64,000 nt of DNA, taken from Candidatus Zixiibacteriota bacterium. Lineage in GTDB: Bacteria; Zixibacteria; MSB-5A5; GN15; FEB-12. Both the position numbers and the translations under genes were made by a program. This document shows, one piece after another, positions 25,610 through 35,220 of the stretch. Within the stretch, counting starts at the first letter, position 1. Each line of letters opens with the position of its first letter. Where the stretch lies: NCBI GenBank assembly GCA_029860345.1, contig JAOUBJ010000008.1:124001-188000 (forward strand), written 5' to 3'. The notes below the pieces were generated by a model. It was not told the origin of the DNA. It was given only the letters and a program-made list of their open reading frames with translations, and did no database searches.

Positions 25610-25974
25610 ACCCGGTTTGGCCAAGGGCTGCTGAAAAGAGCTCGGCCAACGAATTGGAGACAGCCGCCCGGCGGACCTCTAGCGTTGTGCGCGCCGAGTC
25701 TTCAGACTCGGCTTCAATGGCCCACGCGATCTGTAGATCATGATTGCACAGCACCTGCCATTGGCGGCGGGTCCGGAGACGGACCCACCCTACGAGGACT
25801 GTCGGCGCACGAGGACGTACACCGACCACGTTAGGTGAGATGAACGTTGCGCTGGGTCCTTGGCTGCCGAAAGCAGGGTGAGAGCCGGCGCTTCAGCAAC
25901 AGCCACCGCAGGGTCACATCTCCACCTTCGGTGAAGCCAGGACCCTGCTGAACATCCAACGTGCACCCACGATA

Positions 25975-26712
25975 CTACTTACCCAACCCCACCAACCCTT
26001 TGAGGTTGTTCACTTCGGCAATGGTCAGTTCGCGCCAATGACCGGATTCGATACCTCGACAGGTGATGCCGCCGAACTCCAGACGGGTGAGAGTAACCAC
26101 CGGGTGTCCGACCAATTTGCACAATTGCTTCACCTCTCGCTTGCGCCCTTCGGTGAGCACCAACCTGATGGTCGACGATTTCTCATCGTGACGAAGTATC
26201 CTCACTCGGGCATGACCGCGCGCGCCGTCTTCGAGTTTGATACCGGCGGCAATTCTGGCCGAGTCTCTTTCCATGAACTTGCCTTTTACTTTGGCCTCAT
26301 AGAGACGCGGTACCTGGAACTTGGGATGAGTCAATCGATAGGCCAACTCGCCGTCGTTGGTCATCAGAAGAACACCCTCGGTGTCATAATCGAGCCGCCC
26401 GATTGGATACACTCGGGCATTTAGCCGCTTGAGCAATTGGCGCACCGTTCGCCGCTTGAACGGGTCGTGCAGCGTGGTCATCACGCGCGATGGTTTGTTC
26501 AGCACCACGTAAACATGCGTGTCGGCCGGCTTAACCTCGGTGCCGTCCACCAGCACTTTGTCTTTTGTACTGTCGATCAACTCGCCGACCTTGGCAGTAT
26601 GATCGTTGATTGTCACCCTCTGTTGTTCGATGAGTTTCTCGGCCCCGCGTCGCGAAGTTACACCGCAGATTGATAGATACTTGTTAATCCGTACCGGGTT
26701 GTTCTCGGTCAA
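25975..26712 (-). CDS. rluB: 23S rRNA pseudouridine synthase, RluB/RsuA family
   Basis: 245 residues. An N-terminal S4 RNA-binding domain (VRINKYLSICGVTSRRGAEK, about 7-26) is followed by the catalytic domain with GRLDYDTEGVLLMTNDGEL (about 104-122), where the Asp is the catalytic residue. REVKQLCKLVGHPV is the conserved C-terminal block. It isomerises a uridine in 23S rRNA. It starts at a TTG with GGAGG about 10 bases upstream. Confidence 0.92.
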   Translation of the reverse strand: MTENNPVRINKYLSICGVTSRRGAEKLIEQQRVTINDHTAKVGELIDSTKDKVLVDGTEVKPADTHVYVVLNKPSRVMTTLHDPFKRRTVRQLLKRLNARVYPIGRLDYDTEGVLLMTNDGELAYRLTHPKFQVPRLYEAKVKGKFMERDSARIAAGIKLEDGARGHARVRILRHDEKSSTIRLVLTEGRKREVKQLCKLVGHPVVTLTRLEFGGITCRGIESGHWRELTIAEVNNLKGLVGLGK

Positions 26713-27023
26713 GCTGCTCTTGCCTCCGCTGATACTTATTTCCTCCCCGGATGCCTAAAACGATAATCTCGCTGGGTGGCCGTCTCAAACCTTGTTTGGG
26801 GCGGATACCAGCATCTTAAATTCACCCTTCGACTCCGCTCAGGGTGACACAGTCAAGCTGTGTTCTTCGGGATAGGCGCGCAACACAACCCACCTTGGGT
26901 GCTTAGCGCCAGTAAAGTGCTTTATCACCGCGAAGCGGAAAGAACAGGCTTGCCTGTTTGAGGGTGCAACCCGTCGCCACTGGCAATACAGCCCCGAATC
27001 ACACTCACCCACCTGCCGCCTCG
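26713..27023. repeat. Intergenic dispersed repeats
   Basis: No gene seen. It contains CACCCTTCGACTCCGCTCAG (near 26823) and an AGAACAGGCTTGCCTGTTT palindrome (near 26942). A related AACAGGCTTGCCTG also occurs near 16370. Confidence 0.55.
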
Positions 27024-28013
27024 TCAGCCGGTGGTGTCCATATCCACAATGACCGGAGAGGACGTCTCATCCTCCACAGCATCCTCGATCTCAGCATTAT
27101 CAACAGAGACTGGCGCCTCGGTGCGGTCTGAACATTCCAACTCCTCCGCCTGTGATGGTTCCGGAGGGGTCACCAGGTTGTCCAATTCGTCCGGTTCGTC
27201 GGCATCGGATTCGACACTTGGGACCACAACATCTTCGGCGACTACATCAGAATCCGGTTCGAGGCCTTCTGCCGGGGAGACAACAACTGTCTCATCAACT
27301 ACCGGCTCAGGCTCTTGACTAACCGGCTCACCGTCCGATTCGGCAGTGTGCTCCGTCGTCGGTTCATCCATGTCGTCGGAGACGGGCTCGTAGGTGCCAT
27401 CGGCCACGTTTAGTTTCGGGACGGCCGCTTCTTCATCCGAAGGCTGAGCCAGTTCAAGTTGGGTCTGGCTCTTTGGTTCATGCTCAGCAATCAGTTCTTC
27501 GATTTCGGACATCTTTGGCAAATCGCCAAGAGTAGCCAACCCAAAAAACTTCAGAAACTCGTCGGTGGTTCCATACTGAAGCGGTTTCCCCACTGTCTTG
27601 GCCCGGCCCCGAATAGTGATCAGCTTTTTCTGAAGCAGATTGTGCACGACACCGTCGGTGGCCACGCCGCGGACATGTTCGATCTCAGCCTTGGTTACCG
27701 GCTGCCGGTAGGCCACGATGGCCAGTGTCTCAAGTGAGGCGCGAGTGAGACGCATCTTGCGACGACGTGCGAATAACTCCTGTACATATCCGGCAAACTC
27801 CGGCACGACATAAAACTGGAACCCACCGGCCACTTCGCGCACGCGGAATGAGCAGCCGGCCTGCATATACCGGTTGTTCAACTCGGCCACTGCTTTGCCT
27901 GCTGAACTGGGGGTCAGCCCGCGAACCATTTCGGCCAGTTTGCGCGCCGGCAAGGGCTCGGGTGATGCCAGGATCAGTGCCTCTACGACAGAAAGCTTGG
28001 AGGAGTTTTCCAT
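27024..28013 (-). CDS. scpB: Segregation and condensation protein B with long acidic tail
   Basis: 329 residues. Residues 1 to about 175 are the ScpB winged-helix pair (VVEALILASPEPLPARKLAE, then SLETLAIVAYRQPVTKAEIE and RGVATDGVVHNLL). With ScpA and SMC it forms the condensin-like complex that organises the chromosome. The remaining roughly 145 residues are almost all E, D, V, P and S and look disordered, much longer than in usual ScpB. It starts 2 bases after scpA ends, so the two are translationally coupled. Confidence 0.92.
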   Translation of the reverse strand: MENSSKLSVVEALILASPEPLPARKLAEMVRGLTPSSAGKAVAELNNRYMQAGCSFRVREVAGGFQFYVVPEFAGYVQELFARRRKMRLTRASLETLAIVAYRQPVTKAEIEHVRGVATDGVVHNLLQKKLITIRGRAKTVGKPLQYGTTDEFLKFFGLATLGDLPKMSEIEELIAEHEPKSQTQLELAQPSDEEAAVPKLNVADGTYEPVSDDMDEPTTEHTAESDGEPVSQEPEPVVDETVVVSPAEGLEPDSDVVAEDVVVPSVESDADEPDELDNLVTPPEPSQAEELECSDRTEAPVSVDNAEIEDAVEDETSSPVIVDMDTTG

Positions 28014-28015
28014 AC

Positions 28016-28813
28016 TTAGTTGGTTACCTCAATTTGTTGCTTGTGAGCGATCAGATCGACCGACGTCTTCTTGGCTGCGAATCGATCACCGCGATAGACG
28101 CGCAGTTGAGCAAACGGCTTCGACTGCGCCAGGACCACCCGACGAGCGCGGGTCAATTCCAACAAGGCTATGAATGTCACTACTGCTACTATTTTGCGGG
28201 GGATATCCGAGAACAACTGGGTGAATGTCGCAAACTCCTGATCGGTCAGAGCCTGCATGATAAACTCCATCCGCTGCTCCACGGTGAAGTCCTCGGCGTC
28301 CACCTCGTGAAAGGTTTCCTCGTGTTTGGCTTCAATTACGTCCTTGAATGCCGAGATCAGGTCAAAGAGTGTGATATCGGAGTACTCATCGATACGCGGA
28401 TCGATTTTTTCAACCGGTGAGTCCGGCACGAAATTGCGTTCCTCGAGGATGGCTTTTTCCTTAAGAATCTCACCCGCTTCTTTATATTTCTTGTATTCCA
28501 TCAGAGCCTGAATCAACTCTTCGCGCGGATCGGCTTCATCGGGGTCGTTTTCATCACGTGGCAAGAGCCAACGTGCCTTGATCCGTATGAGCGTGGCCGC
28601 CATCAACACAAACTCACCGGCCACTTCCAGATTCAAGGTCTGCATGAGGTCGATATACTTCAGATACTGTCGGGTGATACGCGCAATCGGGATGTCATAA
28701 ATGTCGACTTCCTCCTTGCGAATGAGATGCAGCAACAGATCCAAAGGACCGTGAAAAACGGCCAGGTCGACCCGGTAATCTTCGGACGCAACAGCTTCTG
28801 AAGTAGCGGTCAT
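28016..28813 (-). CDS. scpA: Segregation and condensation protein A
   Basis: 265 residues, the normal ScpA/kleisin length. FHGPLDLLLHLIRKEEVDIY (about 19-38) is the family N-terminal signature, and the C-terminal winged helix holds FIALLELTRARRVVLAQ. It bridges SMC heads and binds ScpB. The start overlaps the trpS stop by one base (TAATG), so trpS-scpA-scpB form one operon. Confidence 0.95.
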   Translation of the reverse strand: MTATSEAVASEDYRVDLAVFHGPLDLLLHLIRKEEVDIYDIPIARITRQYLKYIDLMQTLNLEVAGEFVLMAATLIRIKARWLLPRDENDPDEADPREELIQALMEYKKYKEAGEILKEKAILEERNFVPDSPVEKIDPRIDEYSDITLFDLISAFKDVIEAKHEETFHEVDAEDFTVEQRMEFIMQALTDQEFATFTQLFSDIPRKIVAVVTFIALLELTRARRVVLAQSKPFAQLRVYRGDRFAAKKTSVDLIAHKQQIEVTN

Positions 28814-29844
28814 TATTTTTTGCCTCGATAATTGAGTTTCATGGCACCTCGCACCTTACCCATGACATTCTCGGCTCGCTTTCGTGCCCGATCCCGTCCG
28901 ACAGCCAGAATGTCCCAGACATCGTCCGGATGTTTCAGAAGCTCAGCACGGCGATCACGGATCGGTTGCAGGTTCGCGTTGAGCCGTCCATTCAGAAGCA
29001 TCTTACAGTCGACACAGCCCAACTCACCCGACTTACAGCCGGGTGCGATTTCGTTTTCGGGCTCCTCTGAGTAAACCTTGTGAAGCAGAAAGATTGGGCA
29101 CCTTTCCGGATGACCGGGGTCGCCCTTGCGCAGTTTCTCCGGGTCGGTGTAATATGATTTGAGAATCTTCTCGGTCTGTTTCTCGGTGGCGTCTATGGGA
29201 ATGTGGTTGTCGTAGGATTTTGACATTTTTCGATTGTCGGAGCCCGGTATCGTTGGGATTTTCGTCAGCAACGCCTCCGGCAGATTGAACACTTTCCGGT
29301 AAGTGTTGTTGAACCGCCCGGCAATGTCGGCAGCCAGCCAGATATGTTTCTCCTGGTCCTTGCCCACCGGTACTTTGTCGGCATTGTACAGACAGATATC
29401 GGCCGCCTGCAAAACCGGATAGCCCAGAAAACCATACGAGCTGAGGGTGTCCTTTTTCTCGATGTAAGTCGGCAGCCGATCCAGGGTAGGCACGGTGATC
29501 AGCATGCTGAACAACAGATGCAACTCCGAATGCTCAGGCACTTCCGACTGGACAAAGATAGCGCACTTCTCCGGATCAAGGCCGCCCGATATGAAATCAA
29601 GGGCTACCTGAAAGACCCTTTCCTTCAGCACCTTCGGGTTTTTCCAGTCGGCAGTGAGGGCGTGCAAGTCGACAATACAGCAAAACATCCAGTACTCGTC
29701 CTGCAGGGCTACCCAGTTTTTCAAAGCTCCTTCGAGGTTGCCTATATGAAGCGCCCCGGTCGGCTGCATCCCGGACAGAATCGTCTGCTTACCGGCTTTA
29801 GGGGCCGGTGTTGAGGAGGCTTGGTTCTCGCTTTTGTCGGTCAC
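28813..29844 (-). CDS. trpS: Tryptophanyl-tRNA synthetase
   Basis: 343 residues, class I aminoacyl-tRNA synthetase. The HIGH motif is PTGALHIGNLEG (about 28-39) and the KMSKS motif NRKMSKSYDN (about 206-215). It charges tRNA-Trp in the cytoplasm. It starts at GTG with AAGG 7 bases upstream and leads the trpS-scpA-scpB operon. The extra N-terminal 20 residues are Ser/Ala/Pro-rich. Confidence 0.96.
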   Translation of the reverse strand: MTDKSENQASSTPAPKAGKQTILSGMQPTGALHIGNLEGALKNWVALQDEYWMFCCIVDLHALTADWKNPKVLKERVFQVALDFISGGLDPEKCAIFVQSEVPEHSELHLLFSMLITVPTLDRLPTYIEKKDTLSSYGFLGYPVLQAADICLYNADKVPVGKDQEKHIWLAADIAGRFNNTYRKVFNLPEALLTKIPTIPGSDNRKMSKSYDNHIPIDATEKQTEKILKSYYTDPEKLRKGDPGHPERCPIFLLHKVYSEEPENEIAPGCKSGELGCVDCKMLLNGRLNANLQPIRDRRAELLKHPDDVWDILAVGRDRARKRAENVMGKVRGAMKLNYRGKK

Positions 29845-29872
29845 AGCACGCCTTTCCAGTTATACCGGGCAG

Positions 29873-29901
29873 ATTTTACGTATATCTGGTCGTCAAATCA
29901 A
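29873..29901 (-). promoter_or_regulatory. Promoter of trpS-scpA-scpB
   Basis: TTGATT (29896-29901) and TAAAAT (29873-29878) on the minus strand, 17-base spacer, about 30 bases before the GTG start. Confidence 0.55.
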
Positions 29902-29994
29902 TTAAAACTTTGCAGCTGACAAAGGGCCGACCCTCAGAACCGTACAATCAGGCGTCGGCCAGGTTAAAGCCCGGGTCAGGTGTCTAATTCAGGG

Positions 29995-30022
29995 TTGACT
30001 TAGATCATAAATGGAGTATATT
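29995..30022 (+). promoter_or_regulatory. Promoter of the small dockerin protein gene
   Basis: TTGACT (29995-30000) and TATATT (30017-30022), 16-base spacer. A leader of about 130 bases follows, with a GTTGC-N7-GCAAC hairpin near 30072. Confidence 0.6.
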
Positions 30023-30156
30023 GATTTCGATATTGTCTGTTCCAACGATTTATCTGCCCGGATTCGCGCCAGTTGCTACCAAAGCAACCGCGGGTTGACC
30101 GGTGGCATTTGCAGGTCCAACGTATTGTGTGCTCTGTTTCGAGCAGGAGAACTAGG

Positions 30157-30804
30157 ATGAGATCAAAGGTACTGAGACTAAGCCTCGCGATCGTATTGTT
30201 TCTTGCGTTTTCAACGACTGTGTTGGCGGCTAAAGATGAAAGAGACGCCCGGCCAGTCAAAAAGACTGATACCACCAAACAACCGACCAAACCAGCCACC
30301 AAACAGGCTCCGAAGGAACAGGATTCACCCAAAACTGTACCGACCATCCAGGAAACGACGCAACCGGTGACGATCACGCCTGGTACCGCCGACCCCCGCG
30401 CTGGTGAAGAGATCAACTGGCAGGTGCTGGCTGCAGGCGGCAACCTCAGCACCATGGGCACGATGATGCTTGGCTCCACAGTGGGCCAAACGGTGGCCGG
30501 ACAGTCGACGATGGGTAGCTTGACTCTGAACTCCGGTTTTCAGCAAAACTTCGAAAGCGGTGGCTCGGGTACCTGCTGTATTCCGCCGATGCGGGGTGAT
30601 GTCAACTACGACGCGAATGAACTGATCGATATCTCAGACCTGCTCTACCTGATCGATTTCATGTTCACCGGCGGGCTGGCTCCGGTCTGTCACGAAGAGG
30701 CGGATATCAACGGCGACGGCGCGGAACTTCTGGACATCAGTGATCTGGTCCACCTGATCGATTACATGTTTACCGGCGGCGCACCGCCGGCAGACTGCCC
30801 GTAG
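30157..30804 (+). CDS. Small secreted dockerin protein
   Basis: 215 residues from the ATG at 30157 (AGGAG at 7 bases; an upstream frame extension lies in the leader). A signal peptide (cut near VLAAKDERD) precedes a Lys/Thr/Pro-rich linker. Next is a short domain beginning EINWQVLAAGG with MGTMMLGSTVGQT and NSGFQQNF, then the dockerin-like module opening TCCIPPMRGDVNYD and ending DCP. The gene at 41001 encodes a paralogue with the same middle domain (QITWQMVSNGG, GFWQE). The middle domain is unrecognised. A perfect terminator follows. Confidence 0.82.
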   Translation: MRSKVLRLSLAIVLFLAFSTTVLAAKDERDARPVKKTDTTKQPTKPATKQAPKEQDSPKTVPTIQETTQPVTITPGTADPRAGEEINWQVLAAGGNLSTMGTMMLGSTVGQTVAGQSTMGSLTLNSGFQQNFESGGSGTCCIPPMRGDVNYDANELIDISDLLYLIDFMFTGGLAPVCHEEADINGDGAELLDISDLVHLIDYMFTGGAPPADCP

Positions 30805-30832
30805 TAGCAACGCCAAGAGCTTGGAGATTCAC

Positions 30833-30863
30833 ACGGCCTGTCAATTGATAGGCCGTTTTTTTG
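30833..30863 (+). terminator. Intrinsic terminator after the small dockerin gene
   Basis: ACGGCCT and AGGCCGT form a stem whose inner part, TCAATTGA, is itself palindromic. Seven T follow. It lies 30 bases after the stop codon. Confidence 0.93.
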
Positions 30864-30970
30864 TAGAATCACATGAGCCCAATCTCCAGACATCGAACTG
30901 AGGTCGCACCTAATACTTGGTTTCTTCTAGTTTTTCTCCGAACCATCGACGCCCCCAACAGACTAACAGC

Positions 30971-30998
30971 TTGACAAATTGGAGAAAATCGGTACATT
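30971..30998 (+). promoter_or_regulatory. Promoter of the MopE-repeat gene
   Basis: A perfect TTGACA (30971-30976) with TACATT 16 bases on (30993-30998); CATTAT (30995-31000) at 18 bases is an alternative -10. Confidence 0.6.
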
Positions 30999-31098
30999 AT
31001 AGCTACTATTGCCGATCCCGGCCGCGTATTCGATGTGAGTCAGAAATCAACTATCATCGGCAGACCTATTTGCTGCCCAAATGTTTTGAGGTCATAAG

Positions 31099-33825
31099 AT
31101 GCAAAGTGCTAACTGTTTCTTCACTCGTAATGGTTTGTCAATGCTCCTGCTCGTAAGTGTGGCCGTTGGCATCCTTGGCCTGGCTACTCCGGCCAACGCT
31201 CAGTTGTTTGGAGACGGCTCCAACGGGAGCTTCAACCCCGGCGCCGGGACCTACCATGTACCGTCTGACCGGAATTACGTCAACCTGACTATCAACGCCG
31301 GAGCGGTTTTTGAAACCCACGGCTACAACATCCGTGTTTCCGGGACTTTGATAAACAACGGGACTATTACCGACTCCTACTCGGGCGGCACAGGCGGCTC
31401 TGGTGGTCCTGGTGGCGCCGGTGGCACAGGTCACGGTCCGCACATTCCCCCTCAAACAGGCTCGCCCGGAGTCTCAGGTTCTTCCGGCACAGTCAGCGGG
31501 GCTGGTTTCGGAGGGGCCGGTGGTGGCGGTGGCGGCGGCGGCGGCGGCGCCTGGGATGGTCTTTATAATGAGTATGCCCGAGGCGGGCATGGCGGTACAG
31601 GGGGCAAGGGCGGCAGGGGCGGCGGAGTCGTGAGGATTTACGCCAAGACCCTCGACAATAACAACCTCATTAGCGCTAAAGGACTTAATGGTCTGCAGGG
31701 CTTGAACGGACAGGGTGGATTCTATCGATCCTGGTCTGTCTTATTCGTAAACTATGATTTGGCCGGCGGCGGCGGCGGCGGCGGTCGAGGCGGCAGGGGC
31801 GGCAACGGCGGCCGAATTGAACTCTATTACGGGACGCTTCTGACCAGTGGATCGGTCACTGCCGCCGGCGGCAACGGCGGATCCGGAGGTATCGGTGGCG
31901 GCGGAGTGAATACCAACTACAGTTCCCTTGGCAGTTCTTCTGAAGAAAGCGGAGCCAGCGGCTCAGGCGGTGCCGGTACCGGTGGCCGAGGGGAGATTAG
32001 TAGCGTCGGTAGTAATTCTGGCAGTGGTTCATCGACGAATTCATCGGGGCCCAATGGCACAGTAAGCTGGATCCCCACAACGGTCTGTTATGTCGACGCT
32101 GACGCTGATGGCTACGGCGATGCCAGCGATCCAGGCACGGATGTAATCGGCGGCTGTGGCGCCGGATTCTCAACAAACAACAACGACTGTGACGACTCAG
32201 ACCCCAACACCCATCCCGGCGCCACAGAGATCTGCGACGGACAGGATAACGACTGTGACGGTAACGTACCGGCGAACGAGCAGGATCTCGACGGTGACGG
32301 TTGGTCATCTTGCGCGGGTGACTGCAACGACGGAAATGTCAATGTATTTCCGGGAGCAACTGAGATTCTCTGCAACGGCGTCGACGAAAACTGTAATGGA
32401 TTAGCCGATGACGACATCAACGCCGATGGCGACCCGGTATCGTTCTGTAACGGGGACTGTGATGACAGTAATCCAAATCGCTATCCCGGCAATACAGAGA
32501 TTCAGTGTAACGGCATAGATGAAAACTGCAATGGAAATGGCGACGATGATGCCGATGCCGACGGCGACGGTTGGTCGGTCTGCGCCGGTGACTGTAATGA
32601 TCTTAACGCAGGAATACATCCTGGACACGCGGAAGTGCTGTGCAACGGTATCGACGACGACTGCAATCCGGGCACGCTCGATAATCCCGATGCCGACGGC
32701 GACGGAATCTCTATTTGCGCAGGCGACTGCGACGACAACGACCCCAACGTCTTCCCCGGCAATACAGAAATCCAGTGTAACGGGATAGACGACAACTGCA
32801 ACGGAATGGGCGATGACGATCCCGACCTCGACGGTGACGGTTGGTCCGTTTGCTCCGGTGACTGTGACGACACCGATCCCGCCGTCAACCCCGGCCAATC
32901 CGAAGTATTGTGCGACGGCATCGACAATGACTGTGTAGCCGGCACTCTCGACGATCAGGATGCCGACGGCGACGGTGTATCTGTCTGCGCCGGTGATTGT
33001 GACGACAACGACCCTGCCAGATTCCCCGGAAATGTGGAGATTCTTTGTAACGGCATAGATGATGACTGTGATGCGGTCACACTCGACGACATTGACGCCG
33101 ACTCTGACGGTGTCTCACTGTGTGCCGGTGATTGTGACGACAACGATCCGACTGTTTTCCCCGGCAATGTTGAACTACCGTGTAACGGAATAGATGACGA
33201 CTGCGACCCCGGTACGTTCGATGACGCTGACAACGATCTGGATGGAGTCTCGTTCTGCGCCGGCGACTGTGATGACAACGACCCGAATATATTCCCCGGC
33301 AATGTTGAAACAACGTGTGACGGCGTGGACAACGACTGTGATCCAGGTACGCTCGATGATCCCGATCTCGACGGCGATGGAGTCACACTGTGTGCCGGTG
33401 ACTGTGATGACACCGACGCGAGTATATTCCCCGGTAATGTTGAGACTACCTGTAACGGTATCGACGACGACTGCGATCCGGGAACGCTCGATGATCCCGA
33501 TGTTGATGGCGATGGAGTCACACTGTGTGCCGGTGACAACTGCCCTAACGATCCGAATCCGGGCCAGGGGGACTTGGACTTCGACGGTATCGGCGATGTA
33601 TGTGACCCGATATGTTGTTTCAGTCGTGGTGACATTGATCACAGCGGTCCACCTCTGGACATTGCCGACCTCGTCTACCTGGTAGACTATATGTTCAACG
33701 GTGGTCCCGCACCGCCGTGCATCGATGAAGCAGACTTTGGTCCGCCGGCCGGAATCGACATTGCTGATCTGGTGTATCTTGTGGACTTCATGTTTAACGG
33801 CGGCCCGGCACCACCGGGCTGTTGA
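31099..33825 (+). CDS. Secreted Gly-rich protein with MopE-type metal-binding repeats and dockerin
   Basis: 908 residues, GAGGT before the ATG. A signal peptide (cut near ANAQLF) is followed by a beta-rich domain (about 35-95) and a glycine-rich region (about 95-330) with runs of Gly interrupted by AWDG and VVRIYAK segments. Ten full 45-residue repeats follow, pattern DADGDGVSVCAGDCDDNDP then FPGNxEIxCNGIDDDC. These match the putative metal-binding motif named after the copper protein MopE and would bind calcium or copper. A partial TSP3 unit and the C-terminal dockerin-like module (CCFSRGDIDHS to PAPPGC) end it. The repeats are similar at DNA level (135-bp period), so copy number could vary between strains. 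Confidence 0.87.
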   Translation: MQSANCFFTRNGLSMLLLVSVAVGILGLATPANAQLFGDGSNGSFNPGAGTYHVPSDRNYVNLTINAGAVFETHGYNIRVSGTLINNGTITDSYSGGTGGSGGPGGAGGTGHGPHIPPQTGSPGVSGSSGTVSGAGFGGAGGGGGGGGGGAWDGLYNEYARGGHGGTGGKGGRGGGVVRIYAKTLDNNNLISAKGLNGLQGLNGQGGFYRSWSVLFVNYDLAGGGGGGGRGGRGGNGGRIELYYGTLLTSGSVTAAGGNGGSGGIGGGGVNTNYSSLGSSSEESGASGSGGAGTGGRGEISSVGSNSGSGSSTNSSGPNGTVSWIPTTVCYVDADADGYGDASDPGTDVIGGCGAGFSTNNNDCDDSDPNTHPGATEICDGQDNDCDGNVPANEQDLDGDGWSSCAGDCNDGNVNVFPGATEILCNGVDENCNGLADDDINADGDPVSFCNGDCDDSNPNRYPGNTEIQCNGIDENCNGNGDDDADADGDGWSVCAGDCNDLNAGIHPGHAEVLCNGIDDDCNPGTLDNPDADGDGISICAGDCDDNDPNVFPGNTEIQCNGIDDNCNGMGDDDPDLDGDGWSVCSGDCDDTDPAVNPGQSEVLCDGIDNDCVAGTLDDQDADGDGVSVCAGDCDDNDPARFPGNVEILCNGIDDDCDAVTLDDIDADSDGVSLCAGDCDDNDPTVFPGNVELPCNGIDDDCDPGTFDDADNDLDGVSFCAGDCDDNDPNIFPGNVETTCDGVDNDCDPGTLDDPDLDGDGVTLCAGDCDDTDASIFPGNVETTCNGIDDDCDPGTLDDPDVDGDGVTLCAGDNCPNDPNPGQGDLDFDGIGDVCDPICCFSRGDIDHSGPPLDIADLVYLVDYMFNGGPAPPCIDEADFGPPAGIDIADLVYLVDFMFNGGPAPPGC

Positions 33826-34357
33826 GTGACCGGACTCAACTCCGTCATTCCGGGCTTTGACCCGGAATCCACCTTCGGCTTGCTGAGATTCTTGTACGGC
33901 GGGTCAGTCCTCGCCTGCCCGCCGTGGCGTGAACCCGCCAGATTGTCAGGACCACAAGGGTCCTGACCTACTGCTTATGTCACCCCGTGCGGCGTCGAGT
34001 GGTGATGAGAGACCCACCCGCCGCAAAGCCTCTGGGTGGGGTACCGAAGCAGATTCTCACCTCATGGTGAGCGGAGTCGAACCATGAACTTCTACCCCAA
34101 ACAAAGTTTGAGGCGGCCACCCGAATCGAAGACAGGATTCTGGCCTTCGCCAGAATGACGCAGAAAGAGAAGATGGATTCCCGCCTTCGCGGGAATGACA
34201 CCCATAAATGGGGCTCTTCGCGCTTCGCGCGTCGTCGGAACCTCGCTTCGCGGCCATAAATGGCTGTCATCCCCTTCGGGTCAGGGGTTCCGACCTACTT
34301 GATGCGCCTTGGGTAGGTGCGCACCCTTCGACTGCGCTCAGGGTGACAAGTATTGCA
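33826..34357. repeat. Dense cluster of dispersed palindromes
   Basis: 532 bases without a gene. It holds ATTCCGGG/CCCGGAAT (33849), GTCAGGACC-N5-GGTCCTGAC (33945-33967), a GTGAGCGGAGTCGAACC repeat (34072), ATTCTGGCCTTCGCCAGAAT (34136), ATTCCCGCCTTCGCGGGAAT (34177) and a GGAACCTCGCTTCGCGG / GGGTCAGGGGTTCCGAC element (34234-34296). CTTCGACTGCGCTCAGGGTG lies at about 34327. At least six separate elements lie side by side. Confidence 0.75.
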
Positions 34358-34879
34358 TCAGTCCATGAACAAATACGGGCGCCAGTGGTCGGCGACCGAG
34401 ATGTTGCGCTGGATGAAAGTAATAAGAGTAGGACGGCGTGGACGTTTCAGAAGTTTCATGCCGGCTTCTTCAGGAGAACGGTCACCCTTCGAATTATTGC
34501 ACTTCGAACATGCACAGACCAGGTTCTCCCAGGTATCTCCCCCACCCTCCGTCTTGGGAATGACATGATCGACCGTCATGGGGCCTTTGGCATGGCCGCA
34601 ATATTGACAGCGATGGCCGTCGCGCACGATGACATTCTTGCGCGTGAGCATGATCCGCTTGAAGGGGACTTTCCGATACCGCCACAAGCGCACAACCGAA
34701 GGACAATCGAACGCGTCGTCGACAGTGTGGATTTTTAGGCTGTCGGCGGTCTCGATCATCTCGGCCTTACCCTGGAACATGAGCACGATGGCCCGTCTGG
34801 CAGAACAGACCGTCAGCGGCTCATAGTTCTGGTTGAGCATCAAAACAGATCGATTGATAACGGAACCGTTTGCTCTCAT
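34358..34879 (-). CDS. HNH endonuclease family protein
   Basis: 173 residues. The HNH core is [20 protein letters not shown] (about 92-111), then [15 protein letters not shown], with two CxxC pairs for zinc and the DH of the catalytic site. The N-terminal half, with [20 protein letters not shown], is typical of the common stand-alone bacterial HNH proteins whose role (repair or recombination) is not settled. It is not tied to any mobile element here. Confidence 0.88.
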   Translation of the reverse strand: MRANGSVINRSVLMLNQNYEPLTVCSARRAIVLMFQGKAEMIETADSLKIHTVDDAFDCPSVVRLWRYRKVPFKRIMLTRKNVIVRDGHRCQYCGHAKGPMTVDHVIPKTEGGGDTWENLVCACSKCNNSKGDRSPEEAGMKLLKRPRRPTLITFIQRNISVADHWRPYLFMD

Positions 34880-35078
34880 ATCTCAACTCACTCATGACTC
34901 CTCGGTCGCAACTATAAGACGGTATCGCCTTACCGTTCGTCCACCCGTGGCCCTGCTTGTTGTAAGTATCGACTCCCACGGCGGGAGCTACAGTCCGACG
35001 GGGTCATATCTGCGTAAGTTAAGAAAAGTGGCGCCTATATCAAAATGTTTTTTGGAACCACACCAGCAAATAAACCAA
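34880..35078. other. Intergenic, nothing recognised
   Basis: Upstream of the cohesin-like gene. No gene, repeat family member or structured RNA was seen in it. Confidence 0.4.
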
Positions 35079-35107
35079 TTGACAAAAGGGACCCATGCGC
35101 CTATCTT
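35079..35107 (+). promoter_or_regulatory. Promoter of the cohesin-dockerin gene
   Basis: TTGACA (35079-35084) and TATCTT (35102-35107) with a 17-base spacer. The leader of about 110 bases ends with ACAAAA-CGC-TTTTGT just before GGAGGA, a small hairpin that could modulate translation. Confidence 0.65.
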
Positions 35108-35220
35108 CAGGGAGCACGGGATAAAATATACGATAGTTCCGACCAGAAAGATGCTGCCCATAGCACCAACGCTAACGCTTTAGACAACGGTACTACAAAA
35201 CGCTTTTGTACGGAGGAAAA

